DNA from: Acidobacteriota bacterium
GTDB taxonomy: Bacteria; Acidobacteriota; Thermoanaerobaculia; UBA5066
Assembly: GCA_003152095.1 (NCBI GenBank)
Contig: PLZI01000034.1
Coordinates: forward strand, 6,654-60,974
Reading direction: 5' to 3'
Length of the DNA stretch: 54,321 nucleotides
The notes under the pieces are model-generated. The model was not told where the DNA came from and ran no database searches. It worked only from the letters and a program-made list of their open reading frames with translations. Made by a program: the position numbers and the translations under genes. This document shows positions 33,801-41,992 of the stretch, in pieces; within the stretch, counting starts at the first letter, position 1; every line of letters begins with the position of its first letter.

Positions 33801-34460
33801 GTGTCGCCGCTTCCGTCCTCTCCGCGCGCGGTCGTCTTCGACCTCGACGGCACGCTCGTCGACGCCTACGCGGCGATCCACGAGTCGCTCGGCGTCGTTC
33901 TCGCGGCGTTCGGCCGTCCGCCCGTCACGCGCGACGAGACGCGCCGGATGGTGGGCCACGGCCTCGAGATGCTGGTGGCGAAGGCGGTGGGCGATGAGAA
34001 CGTGGCCGAGGGGGTTCGCCTGTTCCGAGAGCGCTACGAAAGAGTCGGGCTCGAGGGGACGCGCCTTCTGCCGGGCGCCGAGAGCGTCACGCGGAGCCTC
34101 TTCGAGCGGGGAATCCGCCTCGCGATCGCCTCTAACAAGCCCGCCCGCTTCACACGGCCGCTCCTCGAGGCGTTCGGGCTTTCGGGCCGTTTCGGTTTCG
34201 TCGCGGGACCCGACGACGGTTTTCCACCGAAGCCCGCGCCGCAAATGATCTTCATGGCCCTTGCGACCCTCGGGGTCTCGGGGCGCGACGCCGTGTTCGT
34301 GGGCGACATGCCGGTGGACATCGCGACGGCGCGGGCGGCGCAACTCCCTATCATCGCACTTCCGACGGGCAGCGCGACACGAAAAGAGCTCGAGGCGTGT
34401 TCTCCCGACGCAATCGTCGAAAATCTCGAAGCGCTGTTACCGCTGCTTCTAGCCTCGTAG
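33801..34460 (+). CDS. HAD-superfamily phosphatase, phosphoglycolate-phosphatase-like
   Basis: A 219-aa HAD hydrolase. Motif I is VFDLDGTLVD (nucleophile and acid Asp), motif II is ASNKP, motif III is the KPAP lysine and motif IV is FVGDMPVD. The Gph-type cap domain lies at about 20-85. Likely substrates are 2-phosphoglycolate or another small sugar phosphate. It starts with GTG 3 nt after the oxidoreductase stop. Confidence 0.85.
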   Translation: MSPLPSSPRAVVFDLDGTLVDAYAAIHESLGVVLAAFGRPPVTRDETRRMVGHGLEMLVAKAVGDENVAEGVRLFRERYERVGLEGTRLLPGAESVTRSLFERGIRLAIASNKPARFTRPLLEAFGLSGRFGFVAGPDDGFPPKPAPQMIFMALATLGVSGRDAVFVGDMPVDIATARAAQLPIIALPTGSATRKELEACSPDAIVENLEALLPLLLAS

Positions 34461-34463
34461 AAT
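34458..34463 (+). promoter_or_regulatory. -10 element TAGAAT of the aminotransferase gene
   Basis: It ends 8 nt before the ATG at 34472 and overlaps the stop of the HAD gene. No ribosome-binding site is seen, so this is a leaderless candidate for the aminotransferase-serA unit. Confidence 0.45.
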
Positions 34464-34471
34464 CCCGTGCC

Positions 34472-35599
34472 ATGACAAACTTCGATTCGACCACCGGCTC
34501 TTCCGGCCAGGTGCGCTTCTTCAACCCCGGCCCCGTGTGGGTGCGTCCGCAGGTGATGCAAGCGCTGACCGGCCCCATGCTCTCCCACCGCTCTCAGGCC
34601 TTCATGGACCTCTACGGGCGCATCCTCGAGAAGCTCCCGAAGGTCTTCCGGACGGCGCGCACGGCCCACACCCTTGCGACCTCCGCCACGGGCGTCTGGG
34701 AGTCGGCGCTCGTCTCCTGCGTCGAGGGCCCGGTCCTCTCGCTCGGCAACGGCGCCTTCTCCGAAAAGTGGGGCGAGATGTCCCAGCGCCTCGGGCTCGA
34801 GACCGATCTCCTGAAGGTCGAGTGGGGCAAGCCGATCTCGCCGGACGACGTGAAGAAGAAACTCGCGGGGAAGAAATACGCCGCCGTGACCGTCGTCCAC
34901 AGCGAGACGTCCACGGGCGTCCTGAACGACCTCGCCGCGATCGCGAAGGTCGTCCGCGAGAACTCCGACGCGCTCGTCTTCGCCGACGCCGTGACCTCGG
35001 TCGCCGGCACGAAGGTCGAGACGGACGCCTGGGGCCTCGACGTCGTCCTCACGGGCTCGCAGAAGGCGTTCGCGCTCCCGCCCGGGCTCGCGCTCTTCGC
35101 CATGTCCGAGCGCACGCTGGCCGCCGCGAAGAAGAAGAAGTTCCGCGGCCTCTACCTCGACCTCGTCGACATCGACGCCTTCGCCCAGAAAAAGCAGACG
35201 CCGACGACGCCGTGCCTCCCGCTCCTCTACGCGCTCGACGTCCAGCTCGACCACATCCTCGCCGAGGGGATCGAGAACCGCTGGGCCCGCCACGAGGCGA
35301 TGCGTCTGGCGATCGCCGAGTGGGCCGCGAAGAACGGCTTCCGGATCTTCGCGGAGAAGGGGGCCGAGTCCCCGACGGTCACCTCGATGATCCCGCCCGC
35401 GGGGGTCAACGCCGAGGAGCTGAACAAGGCTCTCAAGGCGGCGAAGTGGACGACGGGCTCGGGCTACGGGAAGCTGAAGGCCACGAACGTCCGCATCGGC
35501 CACATGGGCGACGTCGACGTCGCGTCCGTGAAGAACTACCTCAAGGCCCACGAGGAGGCCATCACCGGGCTGCGCGCCAAGGCAGCGGTCCTCGCGTGA
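34472..35599 (+). CDS. Class V aminotransferase (alanine-glyoxylate / phosphoserine type)
   Basis: A 375-aa PLP enzyme of the alanine-glyoxylate/serine-pyruvate aminotransferase family. The N-terminal FNPGPVWVRPQVMQAL is typical. The PLP aspartate is in VFADAVTSV and the Schiff-base lysine in TGSQKAF. It is translationally coupled to serA by GTGA. That partnership, with no serC in the window, makes a phosphoserine aminotransferase role in serine synthesis the best guess; glyoxylate-linked activity cannot be excluded. Start at the ATG preceded by TAGAAT. Confidence 0.85.
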   Translation: MTNFDSTTGSSGQVRFFNPGPVWVRPQVMQALTGPMLSHRSQAFMDLYGRILEKLPKVFRTARTAHTLATSATGVWESALVSCVEGPVLSLGNGAFSEKWGEMSQRLGLETDLLKVEWGKPISPDDVKKKLAGKKYAAVTVVHSETSTGVLNDLAAIAKVVRENSDALVFADAVTSVAGTKVETDAWGLDVVLTGSQKAFALPPGLALFAMSERTLAAAKKKKFRGLYLDLVDIDAFAQKKQTPTTPCLPLLYALDVQLDHILAEGIENRWARHEAMRLAIAEWAAKNGFRIFAEKGAESPTVTSMIPPAGVNAEELNKALKAAKWTTGSGYGKLKATNVRIGHMGDVDVASVKNYLKAHEEAITGLRAKAAVLA

Positions 35600-37176
35600 G
35601 CAAAGAGCGCGTCCTCATCGCCGAGCCGCTTTCGGCGACCGGCCTCGCCGTCCTCGCGAAATCGGGTCTCACCGCCGACGTCCGCATCGATCTTTCGCGC
35701 GAGGCCCTTCTCGCCGCGATCGGAGACTACGACGCACTCGTCGTGCGCTCGGCCACGCAGGTGGACCGCGAGCTCCTGACGGCCGGGAAGAAGCTTCGCG
35801 TCGTCGGGAGAGCGGGCGTGGGCCTCGACAACGTCGACGTGAAAGCCGCCACGGAACGCGGCGTCCTCGTCGTCAATGCTCCATCCGGAAACGTCGTCTC
35901 CGCGGCGGAGCATGCGATCGCGCTCCTTCTCGCCTTCTTGCGCAAGATTCCGGAGGCACAGGCTTCGCTGAAGGCCGGGGAGTGGAAGCGCACGAAGTTC
36001 GTCGGCACGGAGCTGCAGGGCAAGACGGTGGGCCTCGTGGGCCTCGGGCAGGTGGGGGCCCGCGTGGCCGCGCGCCTGCGTCCGTGGCACGTCACGCTTC
36101 TCGCATTCGACCCCTACGTGACTCCGGAGCGGGCCGCAGAGCTGGGCGTGGTGCCCGTGTCCTTGGACGAGCTCCTTTCGAAATCCGACATCGTGTCGCT
36201 CCATGCACCTGGCGGCTCGGAGACGAAGCACCTCATCGGAGCGAAGCAGCTCGCCATGATGAAGAAGGGGGCGATCCTCGTGAACTGCGCGCGCGGCCCC
36301 CTCGTGGACGAGGCGGCGCTCGTCGCCGCGCTCGACTCCGGGCATCTGGCGGGCGCGGCGCTCGACGTCTTCTCCGTGGAGCCGCCGAAGGACTTCTCGC
36401 TCATGAAGCACCCGAAAGTGCTCTGCACGCCGCATCTCGGCGCGTCAACGGTCGAGGCGCAGGATCGCGTCGCGGTCGAGACGGTCGAGATGCTCGCCGA
36501 AGCCCTGAAGGGCTCGCCCTTCGTCGCGGCGGTCAACCTGCCGTTCCCATCCGGAGGCGACCCGCACGCGGCGCTCCCCTGGATGCGCCTGGCCGAGCAG
36601 GTCGGCATGTTCGTGGGGCAGGCGGTCGCCGAGGCGCCCAAGCACCTGACCGTGACCCTCACCGGGGTTCCCGAGAGCCTGCGGAAGGCGTGCGTCGTCG
36701 CCGCCGTGAAGGGAGTCGTTTCGACGTTCGCGGAGGGAGTCAACATCGTGAACGCCGTCTCCCTCGCGAAGCTGAACGGGATCTCGGTCTCGGAGGCCGT
36801 ACGCGAGGACGCGGGGGGCTACGCGACGCTCATCACCGTCGCGGCGGGCGACCGCAGCGCGGCGGGGACGCTCTTCGGCGACCGGCTCGGCCGGATCGTG
36901 GCCGTCAACGGCCTCTCCCTGGAGTTCTCGCCGGAGGGGACGCTCCTCGTGATCGCGAACCGCGACGTGCCGGGCGTCGTCGGGCGCATCGGAACGCTTC
37001 TCGGGTCGCGCGGCGTCAACATTTCGGATCTCGCGCTTTCGCGCGGGAAGGATGGCAGAGCGGCGGCTGTCGTGCGCATCGACCGGCTGGATGGTGCGCC
37101 CATCGGTCAGGATCTCGTCAAGGCGGTGTCGACGCTCGAAGGCATCGATTCGGCGCGTCTCGTGACGCTCGGGTGA
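35596..37176 (+). CDS. serA: D-3-phosphoglycerate dehydrogenase
   Basis: A 526-aa long-form SerA. The catalytic and NAD-binding domain has GLVGLGQVGARVA, NCARGPLVDE (catalytic Arg) and TPHLGAST (His). The allosteric substrate-binding domain is at about 320-440, and the C-terminal ACT domain, which senses serine, begins at about 448 (LLVIANRDVPGVVGRIG). It oxidises 3-phosphoglycerate in the first committed serine step. It overlaps the upstream aminotransferase by GTGA, which gives consecutive pathway steps. Confidence 0.95.
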   Translation: MSKERVLIAEPLSATGLAVLAKSGLTADVRIDLSREALLAAIGDYDALVVRSATQVDRELLTAGKKLRVVGRAGVGLDNVDVKAATERGVLVVNAPSGNVVSAAEHAIALLLAFLRKIPEAQASLKAGEWKRTKFVGTELQGKTVGLVGLGQVGARVAARLRPWHVTLLAFDPYVTPERAAELGVVPVSLDELLSKSDIVSLHAPGGSETKHLIGAKQLAMMKKGAILVNCARGPLVDEAALVAALDSGHLAGAALDVFSVEPPKDFSLMKHPKVLCTPHLGASTVEAQDRVAVETVEMLAEALKGSPFVAAVNLPFPSGGDPHAALPWMRLAEQVGMFVGQAVAEAPKHLTVTLTGVPESLRKACVVAAVKGVVSTFAEGVNIVNAVSLAKLNGISVSEAVREDAGGYATLITVAAGDRSAAGTLFGDRLGRIVAVNGLSLEFSPEGTLLVIANRDVPGVVGRIGTLLGSRGVNISDLALSRGKDGRAAAVVRIDRLDGAPIGQDLVKAVSTLEGIDSARLVTLG

Positions 37177-37180
37177 GCGC

Positions 37181-38302
37181 GTGAGCGCGTCGCCCCGCGT
37201 CCGCGCGCGGCGCCGCGTCGGCGTGGTCTTCGGCGGCCCCTCCCGCGAGCACGGCGTCTCGTTCGTCTCGGCCGCTTGCCTCCTCAAGAACCTCCCGATG
37301 GACCAATATGAGGCGATCCCGTTCTTCGTCGGCAAGGACGGCCTCTGGCACGGCCCGTCCGCCTCGAAGGCCGAGCTCGAGCGCCAGCTCTCGCGTCCGC
37401 CGGTGGACCTGCTCCTCGACGGCGTGAAGCCAGGGTCGGGCTACGCCCGCACCGCGGAGATCGTGGACGGGTTCTTCAGCGCCTGGCACATGGCCAGCGC
37501 AGACGTTCTGTTCCCGATCGTCCACGGGACTTATGGCGAGGACGGCGTGCTCCAGGGCCTTCTCGAGTCGCTCGGCATCCCGTACGTGGGCTTCGGAGTC
37601 TCGGCCTCGGCGGTCGGCATGGACAAGATCTTCATGAAGGCCGCGTTCGGGGCAGCTGGCCTGCCGCAGGTCGAGTACGTCGCGTTCTCGCGCGCCGAGT
37701 GGAATTCGCCCGAGAGCCGTGCGTCGATCATGGAACGCGCGGGTCGCCTCGGATTCCCGCTCTTCGTGAAGCCGGCGTGTGCGGGCTCGTCCGTCGGCGT
37801 CTCGAAGGTGAAATCCGAAGCGAGCCTCGCGTCCGCGGTGGAGGATGCGCTTCTCGTGGACGGACGCGTTCTCGCCGAGAAGGGCGTCGACGCCCGCGAG
37901 ATCGAATGCTCCGTCCTCGAGGGCGAGTCGGGCGGTGTGACGGAGGCCTCCCTTCCGGGTGAGATCGTGCCGGGTCGGGAGTTCTACGACTACGAGGACA
38001 AGTACATCGGCACAGGCTCGCGTTCGATCATTCCGTGCGACCTGCCGGACTCCTCCCGCGACGAAATCCGGCGACTCGCCGTCCGCGCGTTCGACGTCCT
38101 CGGCGGCGCCGGTTTCGCGCGCGTGGACTTCTTCCTCGAGCGCGGCACGAATCGTCTCCTCATGAACGAGATCAACTCCCTGCCGGGCTTCACGCCCATC
38201 TCGATGTTCCCGAAGATGTGGGAAGCAACGGGGCTGCCGCTGCCGAAGCTTCTCGACCGGCTCGTGAGGAGCGCGTTCCAGCGTCCGGGGCGGGGGCGCT
38301 GA
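37181..38302 (+). CDS. ddl: D-alanine--D-alanine ligase
   Basis: A 373-aa ATP-grasp ligase of the Ddl/DdlA group. Motifs include VVFGGPSREHGVS, FPIVHGTYGEDG, KPACAGSSVGV, EIECSVLEG, and NEINSLPGFTPIS. The omega-loop FYDYEDKY has the Tyr typical of D-Ala-D-Ala ligases rather than the His of D-lactate ligases, so no intrinsic vancomycin-type precursor is indicated. It begins with GTG 4 nt after serA and converges on rlpA with a 5-nt gap. Confidence 0.94.
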   Translation: MSASPRVRARRRVGVVFGGPSREHGVSFVSAACLLKNLPMDQYEAIPFFVGKDGLWHGPSASKAELERQLSRPPVDLLLDGVKPGSGYARTAEIVDGFFSAWHMASADVLFPIVHGTYGEDGVLQGLLESLGIPYVGFGVSASAVGMDKIFMKAAFGAAGLPQVEYVAFSRAEWNSPESRASIMERAGRLGFPLFVKPACAGSSVGVSKVKSEASLASAVEDALLVDGRVLAEKGVDAREIECSVLEGESGGVTEASLPGEIVPGREFYDYEDKYIGTGSRSIIPCDLPDSSRDEIRRLAVRAFDVLGGAGFARVDFFLERGTNRLLMNEINSLPGFTPISMFPKMWEATGLPLPKLLDRLVRSAFQRPGRGR

Positions 38303-38307
38303 AGGGT

Positions 38308-39009
38308 CTACCGGTAGATCACGAGGATGCCCGCAAGACCCATCTCGCCGAGGGATTCTCGCGCGGTATCGGCCTCTTTGCGTGTTTCGTACGGCCCGAA
38401 CTTCACGCGTTTCAGCCCTTTGAACTCCTCGACGTACGGTGTCGGGTAGCGCGAGGCGAGGCGGTCCCTCAGCCGGACCGCGTTCGCCTTGTCGCCGAAC
38501 GCGCCGGCCTGGACAGCCCACGCGTCGGCGCGCGGCGCGGCTGCCGTGCTCGTGGCATTCGCCGTGTTCGCGGCCGTGATGGCCGGGGGCTCGTCGGTGC
38601 CGGCCCGAATGCGCGTGTTGTCGCCCAGCGTCACGACCCGTAGGGAGACCGGCACGACGCCGTCCGCGACGGAGCCGATCTCGGCCGCCGCGGCCTTCGA
38701 GAGGTCCAAGATCCGGCCCGCGATAAACGGCCCTCGGTCGTTGATCTTCACGCGGACGGTTTTCCCGTTTTTCTCGTTCGTCACGTCCACGACCGTGCCG
38801 AGCGGCAGCGTGCGGTGCGCGGCCGAGATCTTCTCGGGACGGAACATCTCGCCTGAAGCCGTCGGCAGCCCGTCGAACTCCTTGCCGTACCAAGAGGCCA
38901 GGCCTCGCTCGCCTCCTCTCGCGCCAGGGGCGGTCTTCGCGGACGGGCGAGAGGAGCAGCCGACGAGGAAGAGGAAGAGAACGAGGAAATATTCTCTCTT
39001 CGTTCTCAG
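38308..39009 (-). CDS. rlpA: RlpA-like lipoprotein with SPOR domain, inferred CTG start
   Basis: A 233-aa septal-ring lytic transglycosylase-like lipoprotein. From a CTG codon at 39009 the frame gives a basic n-region (RTKRE), a hydrophobic core and a perfect lipobox LVGC at Cys18. The RlpA double-psi beta-barrel follows (SWYGKEFDG, TASGEMF, HRTLPLGT, NDRGPF), and a C-terminal SPOR domain (WAVQAGAFGD...) binds denuded glycan. No ATG, GTG or TTG exists between the upstream in-frame stop (39022-39024) and the conserved core. The only ATG (38847) would remove the lipobox and SWYG. The CTG overlaps the purB stop as CTGA. Confidence 0.88.
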   Translation of the reverse strand: MRTKREYFLVLFLFLVGCSSRPSAKTAPGARGGERGLASWYGKEFDGLPTASGEMFRPEKISAAHRTLPLGTVVDVTNEKNGKTVRVKINDRGPFIAGRILDLSKAAAAEIGSVADGVVPVSLRVVTLGDNTRIRAGTDEPPAITAANTANATSTAAAPRADAWAVQAGAFGDKANAVRLRDRLASRYPTPYVEEFKGLKRVKFGPYETRKEADTARESLGEMGLAGILVIYR

Positions 39010-40460
39010 ACCCGGACCTCTTCACGCGTCTCGCCGCCGGCGGCCTCGGGATCCGTCGCGAGAATGGGTTCGATCTCGGTTTCGAGGAACTCGTCCACCT
39101 GCTCGGGCGCGCGGCCGATGAAGCGCGCGGGCTCGGAGGCCGCGATGACCTCGGCGGGCGTGAGGCCGAACGCCGGGTCGCCCGCGATACGGAACAGGAG
39201 GTCGTTTTCGCCGCCTTCGGCTTTCATGCGGTCGCCCGCCGCCTGCGTGAGGACGCGCAGCTTCTCGTGGAGAACCTGCCGGTCGCCGCCCTTCTTGGCC
39301 GCGGCCATGAGGATGTTTTCCGTGGCCAAAAACGGCAGCTCCGCGTCGAGATGGCGCCTCACGACGGTCGGATGCACGACGAGCCCGTCCGTCACGGCGT
39401 CCCACAGAAGGAGGATCGAGTCGGCGGAAAGGAACGATTCGGCGAGCGCGAGGCGCCGGTTCGCGGAGTCGTCGAGCGTCCTCTCGAACCACTGGGTCGC
39501 GTGCGTCCAGTTGCCGTTGTCCGAGATCGAGAGGAGCCAGCGCGAGAGGGCGTTGATGCGCTCGCACTTCATTGGGTTGCGCTTGTAGGGCATCGCCGAC
39601 GAGCCGACCTGCTTCTTCCCGAACGGCTCCTCGACCTCCTTGAGGTGCTGGAGCAGCCGGATGTCGTTCGCGAACTTCGAAGCCGAGGCCGCGAGGCCCG
39701 CGAGCGCGGACAGGACGAGAGCGTCCTGCTTGCGCGTGTACGTCTGGCCGGAGATGAGGAACCGGTCCACGAACCCCGCCTTCTCGGCGACAAGGCGGTC
39801 GAGTCGCTCGGCCTTGTCGGCGTCGCCTTCGAAGAGCGCCACGAACGACGCCTGTGTGCCCGTCGCTCCCTTGCATCCAAGGAACCGCAGCTCGTCCGCG
39901 CGGCGAACGAGCTCGCGGTGGTCGAGCGCGAGGTCCTGGAGCCAGAGGCACGCCCGTTTGCCCACGGTCGTGGGCTGCGCGGCCTGGAAGTGCGTGAAAC
40001 CGAGGCAGGGCAGGTCGCGGTAGGCGCGCGCGAACCGGGACAGGCGGCCCATGACGCGCACCGTGCGTTTCGCGAGGAGGCGCAGGGCTTCGCGCAGAAG
40101 AAGAAGATCGGCGTTGTCGCCCACGAAGGCGGAGGTGGCGCCGAGGTGCAGGATCCCCCGCGCGGCGGGTGCGACGTCGCCGAGCACGTGCAGGTGCGCC
40201 ATGACGTCGTGCTTCGTCTCGCGCTCGTACCGGTCGGCAGCAGTCAGCTCGGCCTCGGTCGGCACGAGATGGGCGCGGAGCGCCTCGAGCGAGGCCTCTG
40301 GAATCGGGAGGCCGAGCTCCCTTTCGGCTTCGGCCAGCCAGAGCCAGAGCCTGCGCCATGTCGTGAACTTCGACCGCGCCGAGAACATCGCGGACATCTC
40401 GGCCGACGCGTAGCGACTGGTGAGGGGGTTCTCGTAGCGGTCGATGGGAGAGTCACTCAC
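39006..40460 (-). CDS. purB: Adenylosuccinate lyase
   Basis: A 484-aa fumarase/aspartase-superfamily enzyme acting twice in purine synthesis. The signature GSSAMPYKRNPMKCER is present, along with GATSAFVGDN, the TQASF region and FTHFQAAQPTTVGKR. It starts with GTG, 4 nt after the small zinc-ribbon gene, and its stop overlaps the inferred CTG start of rlpA. The length fits the longer eukaryote-like PurB subgroup. Confidence 0.95.
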   Translation of the reverse strand: MSDSPIDRYENPLTSRYASAEMSAMFSARSKFTTWRRLWLWLAEAERELGLPIPEASLEALRAHLVPTEAELTAADRYERETKHDVMAHLHVLGDVAPAARGILHLGATSAFVGDNADLLLLREALRLLAKRTVRVMGRLSRFARAYRDLPCLGFTHFQAAQPTTVGKRACLWLQDLALDHRELVRRADELRFLGCKGATGTQASFVALFEGDADKAERLDRLVAEKAGFVDRFLISGQTYTRKQDALVLSALAGLAASASKFANDIRLLQHLKEVEEPFGKKQVGSSAMPYKRNPMKCERINALSRWLLSISDNGNWTHATQWFERTLDDSANRRLALAESFLSADSILLLWDAVTDGLVVHPTVVRRHLDAELPFLATENILMAAAKKGGDRQVLHEKLRVLTQAAGDRMKAEGGENDLLFRIAGDPAFGLTPAEVIAASEPARFIGRAPEQVDEFLETEIEPILATDPEAAGGETREEVRV

Positions 40461-40464
40461 CCGC

Positions 40465-40629
40465 TCACTCCTCGATCTCGTCGTCCGAAGGCGGCCGGAA
40501 CTGAATCGGGTCGTCGTTTCCGCACACGTCGCAAAACGCGCTCACGATGCCCTTCTTCGCGTCGTATTCGAAGAAGTAGCACGGCGAGTCGCAGTTGAGG
40601 CAGACGATAAAATCGACTTTGTCCAGCAT
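40465..40629 (-). CDS. Small zinc-ribbon-like protein
   Basis: A 54-aa acidic protein with five cysteines: CLNC at 10-13, Cys17, and CDVC at 33-36. This is a minimal zinc ribbon with an acidic tail (PPSDDEIEE). It begins ATG-CTG-GAC and stops 4 nt before the GTG of purB, so it probably leads the purB-rlpA unit. It is too short for common gene finders' default cut-offs. The ordered Cys spacing, codon use like the neighbours and tight spacing support a real gene. Function is not recognised. Confidence 0.7.
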   Translation of the reverse strand: MLDKVDFIVCLNCDSPCYFFEYDAKKGIVSAFCDVCGNDDPIQFRPPSDDEIEE

Positions 40630-40654
40630 CACGCGATCCCGTGGGCGTTCAGGT

Positions 40655-40660
40655 TAGCAT
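40655..40660 (+). promoter_or_regulatory. -10-like element TAGCAT upstream of arcA
   Basis: It lies in the divergent region between the small zinc-ribbon gene and arcA, 28 nt before the ATG at 40689 and 37 nt before the ATG at 40698. Confidence 0.3.
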
Positions 40661-40697
40661 CCCGCTGGCGGTCCGCGCCGCCCCTTTCATGCCGGCC

Positions 40698-41981
40698 ATG
40701 ACGCTTTCCGTGGACTCCGAGATCGGTCGCCTGCGCTCGGTCCTCGTCCACGAGCCTGGGCGCGAGATCGACCGGATGGTGCCGTCGATGATGCTGGACC
40801 TGCTCTTCGACGACATCCTGTTCGGCGCGCGCGCACGCGAAGAGCACCGAAGGTTCCGGCAAGTGCTTCGCTTCGTCGCGGACGAGGTGCTCGACGTTCA
40901 GGATCTCCTCGATGAGGTCCTCCGCGATCCCGAGGCCCGGAGCGAGGTGCTTGCGGACCTCGCCGCGCTGCTCGCATGGCCGCCGTCCGTTCTTCACGCG
41001 CTGACCGAGCTGCCGCCCGGCAAGCTCGCGGCGGGCCTCGTGGAGGGTCTCGAACGCCCCGAGCCCGCGATTTCCGGCTCCCTCGATTCTCTCTACCTGC
41101 TTCCGCCGCTGCCAAACTGGTTCTTCCAGCGCGATCCGGCCACCGTCGTGGGCGATCGCGTCGTGAGGGGCTCGATGGCGACCCGTGCGCGCTGGCGCGA
41201 GCCGTTGCTCTCCGGTGCCGTGTTCGCCCGGCACCGGCGATTCGCCGGGGCCGGGCCGCGCTTCTGGTTCCAGGAGTTCGCCGCGGGCGAGGGGCGCGAC
41301 CTCGCCTGGGCGCGGATGCGGCCGACGCTCGAGGGGGGCGACGTCTTCGTGCTTTCTCCCGAAGTGCTCGTCATCGGCTATTCGGAGCGCACGGAGAAGA
41401 CGACGATCGAGCGCCTTGCCGAGGCGCTCCGGCGGGAGGGGTCGCGCGTGCGCAAGATTCTCGTCGTGGCGATTCCGCCGCAACGCGCGACGATGCACCT
41501 CGACACGGTGTTCACGCGCATCTCGGCGGGCGAGTGCCTCTGTTACGGACCGATGATCCTGTCGGGCGGCGCGGAGGAGGCGGACGTGTACGAAGCCGAT
41601 CTCACGACGCGTGAGATCGCGTGGACCACGAAGGACGACCTGCTCGCGGCGCTTGCGGCGCTCGGCATCGACCTCGCGCCCATCCTCTGCGGCGGCGCGG
41701 ACCCGATCGACCAGCAGCGCGAGCAGTGGACCGACGGCGCGAACGCGTTCGCCCTCGCGCCCGGCGTCATCCTCTGCTACGACCGGAACGAACGTACCGC
41801 CGAGTCGCTCGCGCGCCATGGATACACTGTCGTGGCCGACGACGATCTCCTCCTGGGAAGGGAGACGCTCGACCTGAGAAAGCCCGGCAAGCACGCGATC
41901 CTGCTTTCGGCGCCCGAGTTGTCCCGCGCGCGGGGTGGCCCACGCTGCATGACGATGCCGCTCGTGCGCGATCCGGTGTAA
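40698..41981 (+). CDS. arcA: Arginine deiminase
   Basis: A 427-aa guanidino-modifying enzyme converting arginine to citrulline and ammonia. Visible motifs are VLVHEPGREI, FQRDP, LEGGDVFVLS, the catalytic His in MHLDTVF, and the nucleophile Cys in GGPRCMTMP near the C-terminus. The start at 40698 matches the family N-terminus; an ATG at 40689 or GTG at 40641 is also in frame. The ornithine carbamoyltransferase gene follows after 11 nt, so the pair can carry out the first two steps of the arginine deiminase pathway. No carbamate kinase gene is in the window. Confidence 0.9.
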   Translation: MTLSVDSEIGRLRSVLVHEPGREIDRMVPSMMLDLLFDDILFGARAREEHRRFRQVLRFVADEVLDVQDLLDEVLRDPEARSEVLADLAALLAWPPSVLHALTELPPGKLAAGLVEGLERPEPAISGSLDSLYLLPPLPNWFFQRDPATVVGDRVVRGSMATRARWREPLLSGAVFARHRRFAGAGPRFWFQEFAAGEGRDLAWARMRPTLEGGDVFVLSPEVLVIGYSERTEKTTIERLAEALRREGSRVRKILVVAIPPQRATMHLDTVFTRISAGECLCYGPMILSGGAEEADVYEADLTTREIAWTTKDDLLAALAALGIDLAPILCGGADPIDQQREQWTDGANAFALAPGVILCYDRNERTAESLARHGYTVVADDDLLLGRETLDLRKPGKHAILLSAPELSRARGGPRCMTMPLVRDPV

Positions 41982-41992
41982 AAAGGACGGCG

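Noticed and set aside
38308-38847. ATG at 38847 as rlpA start
   Set aside because: It removes the lipobox and the conserved SWYG and TASGE motifs.
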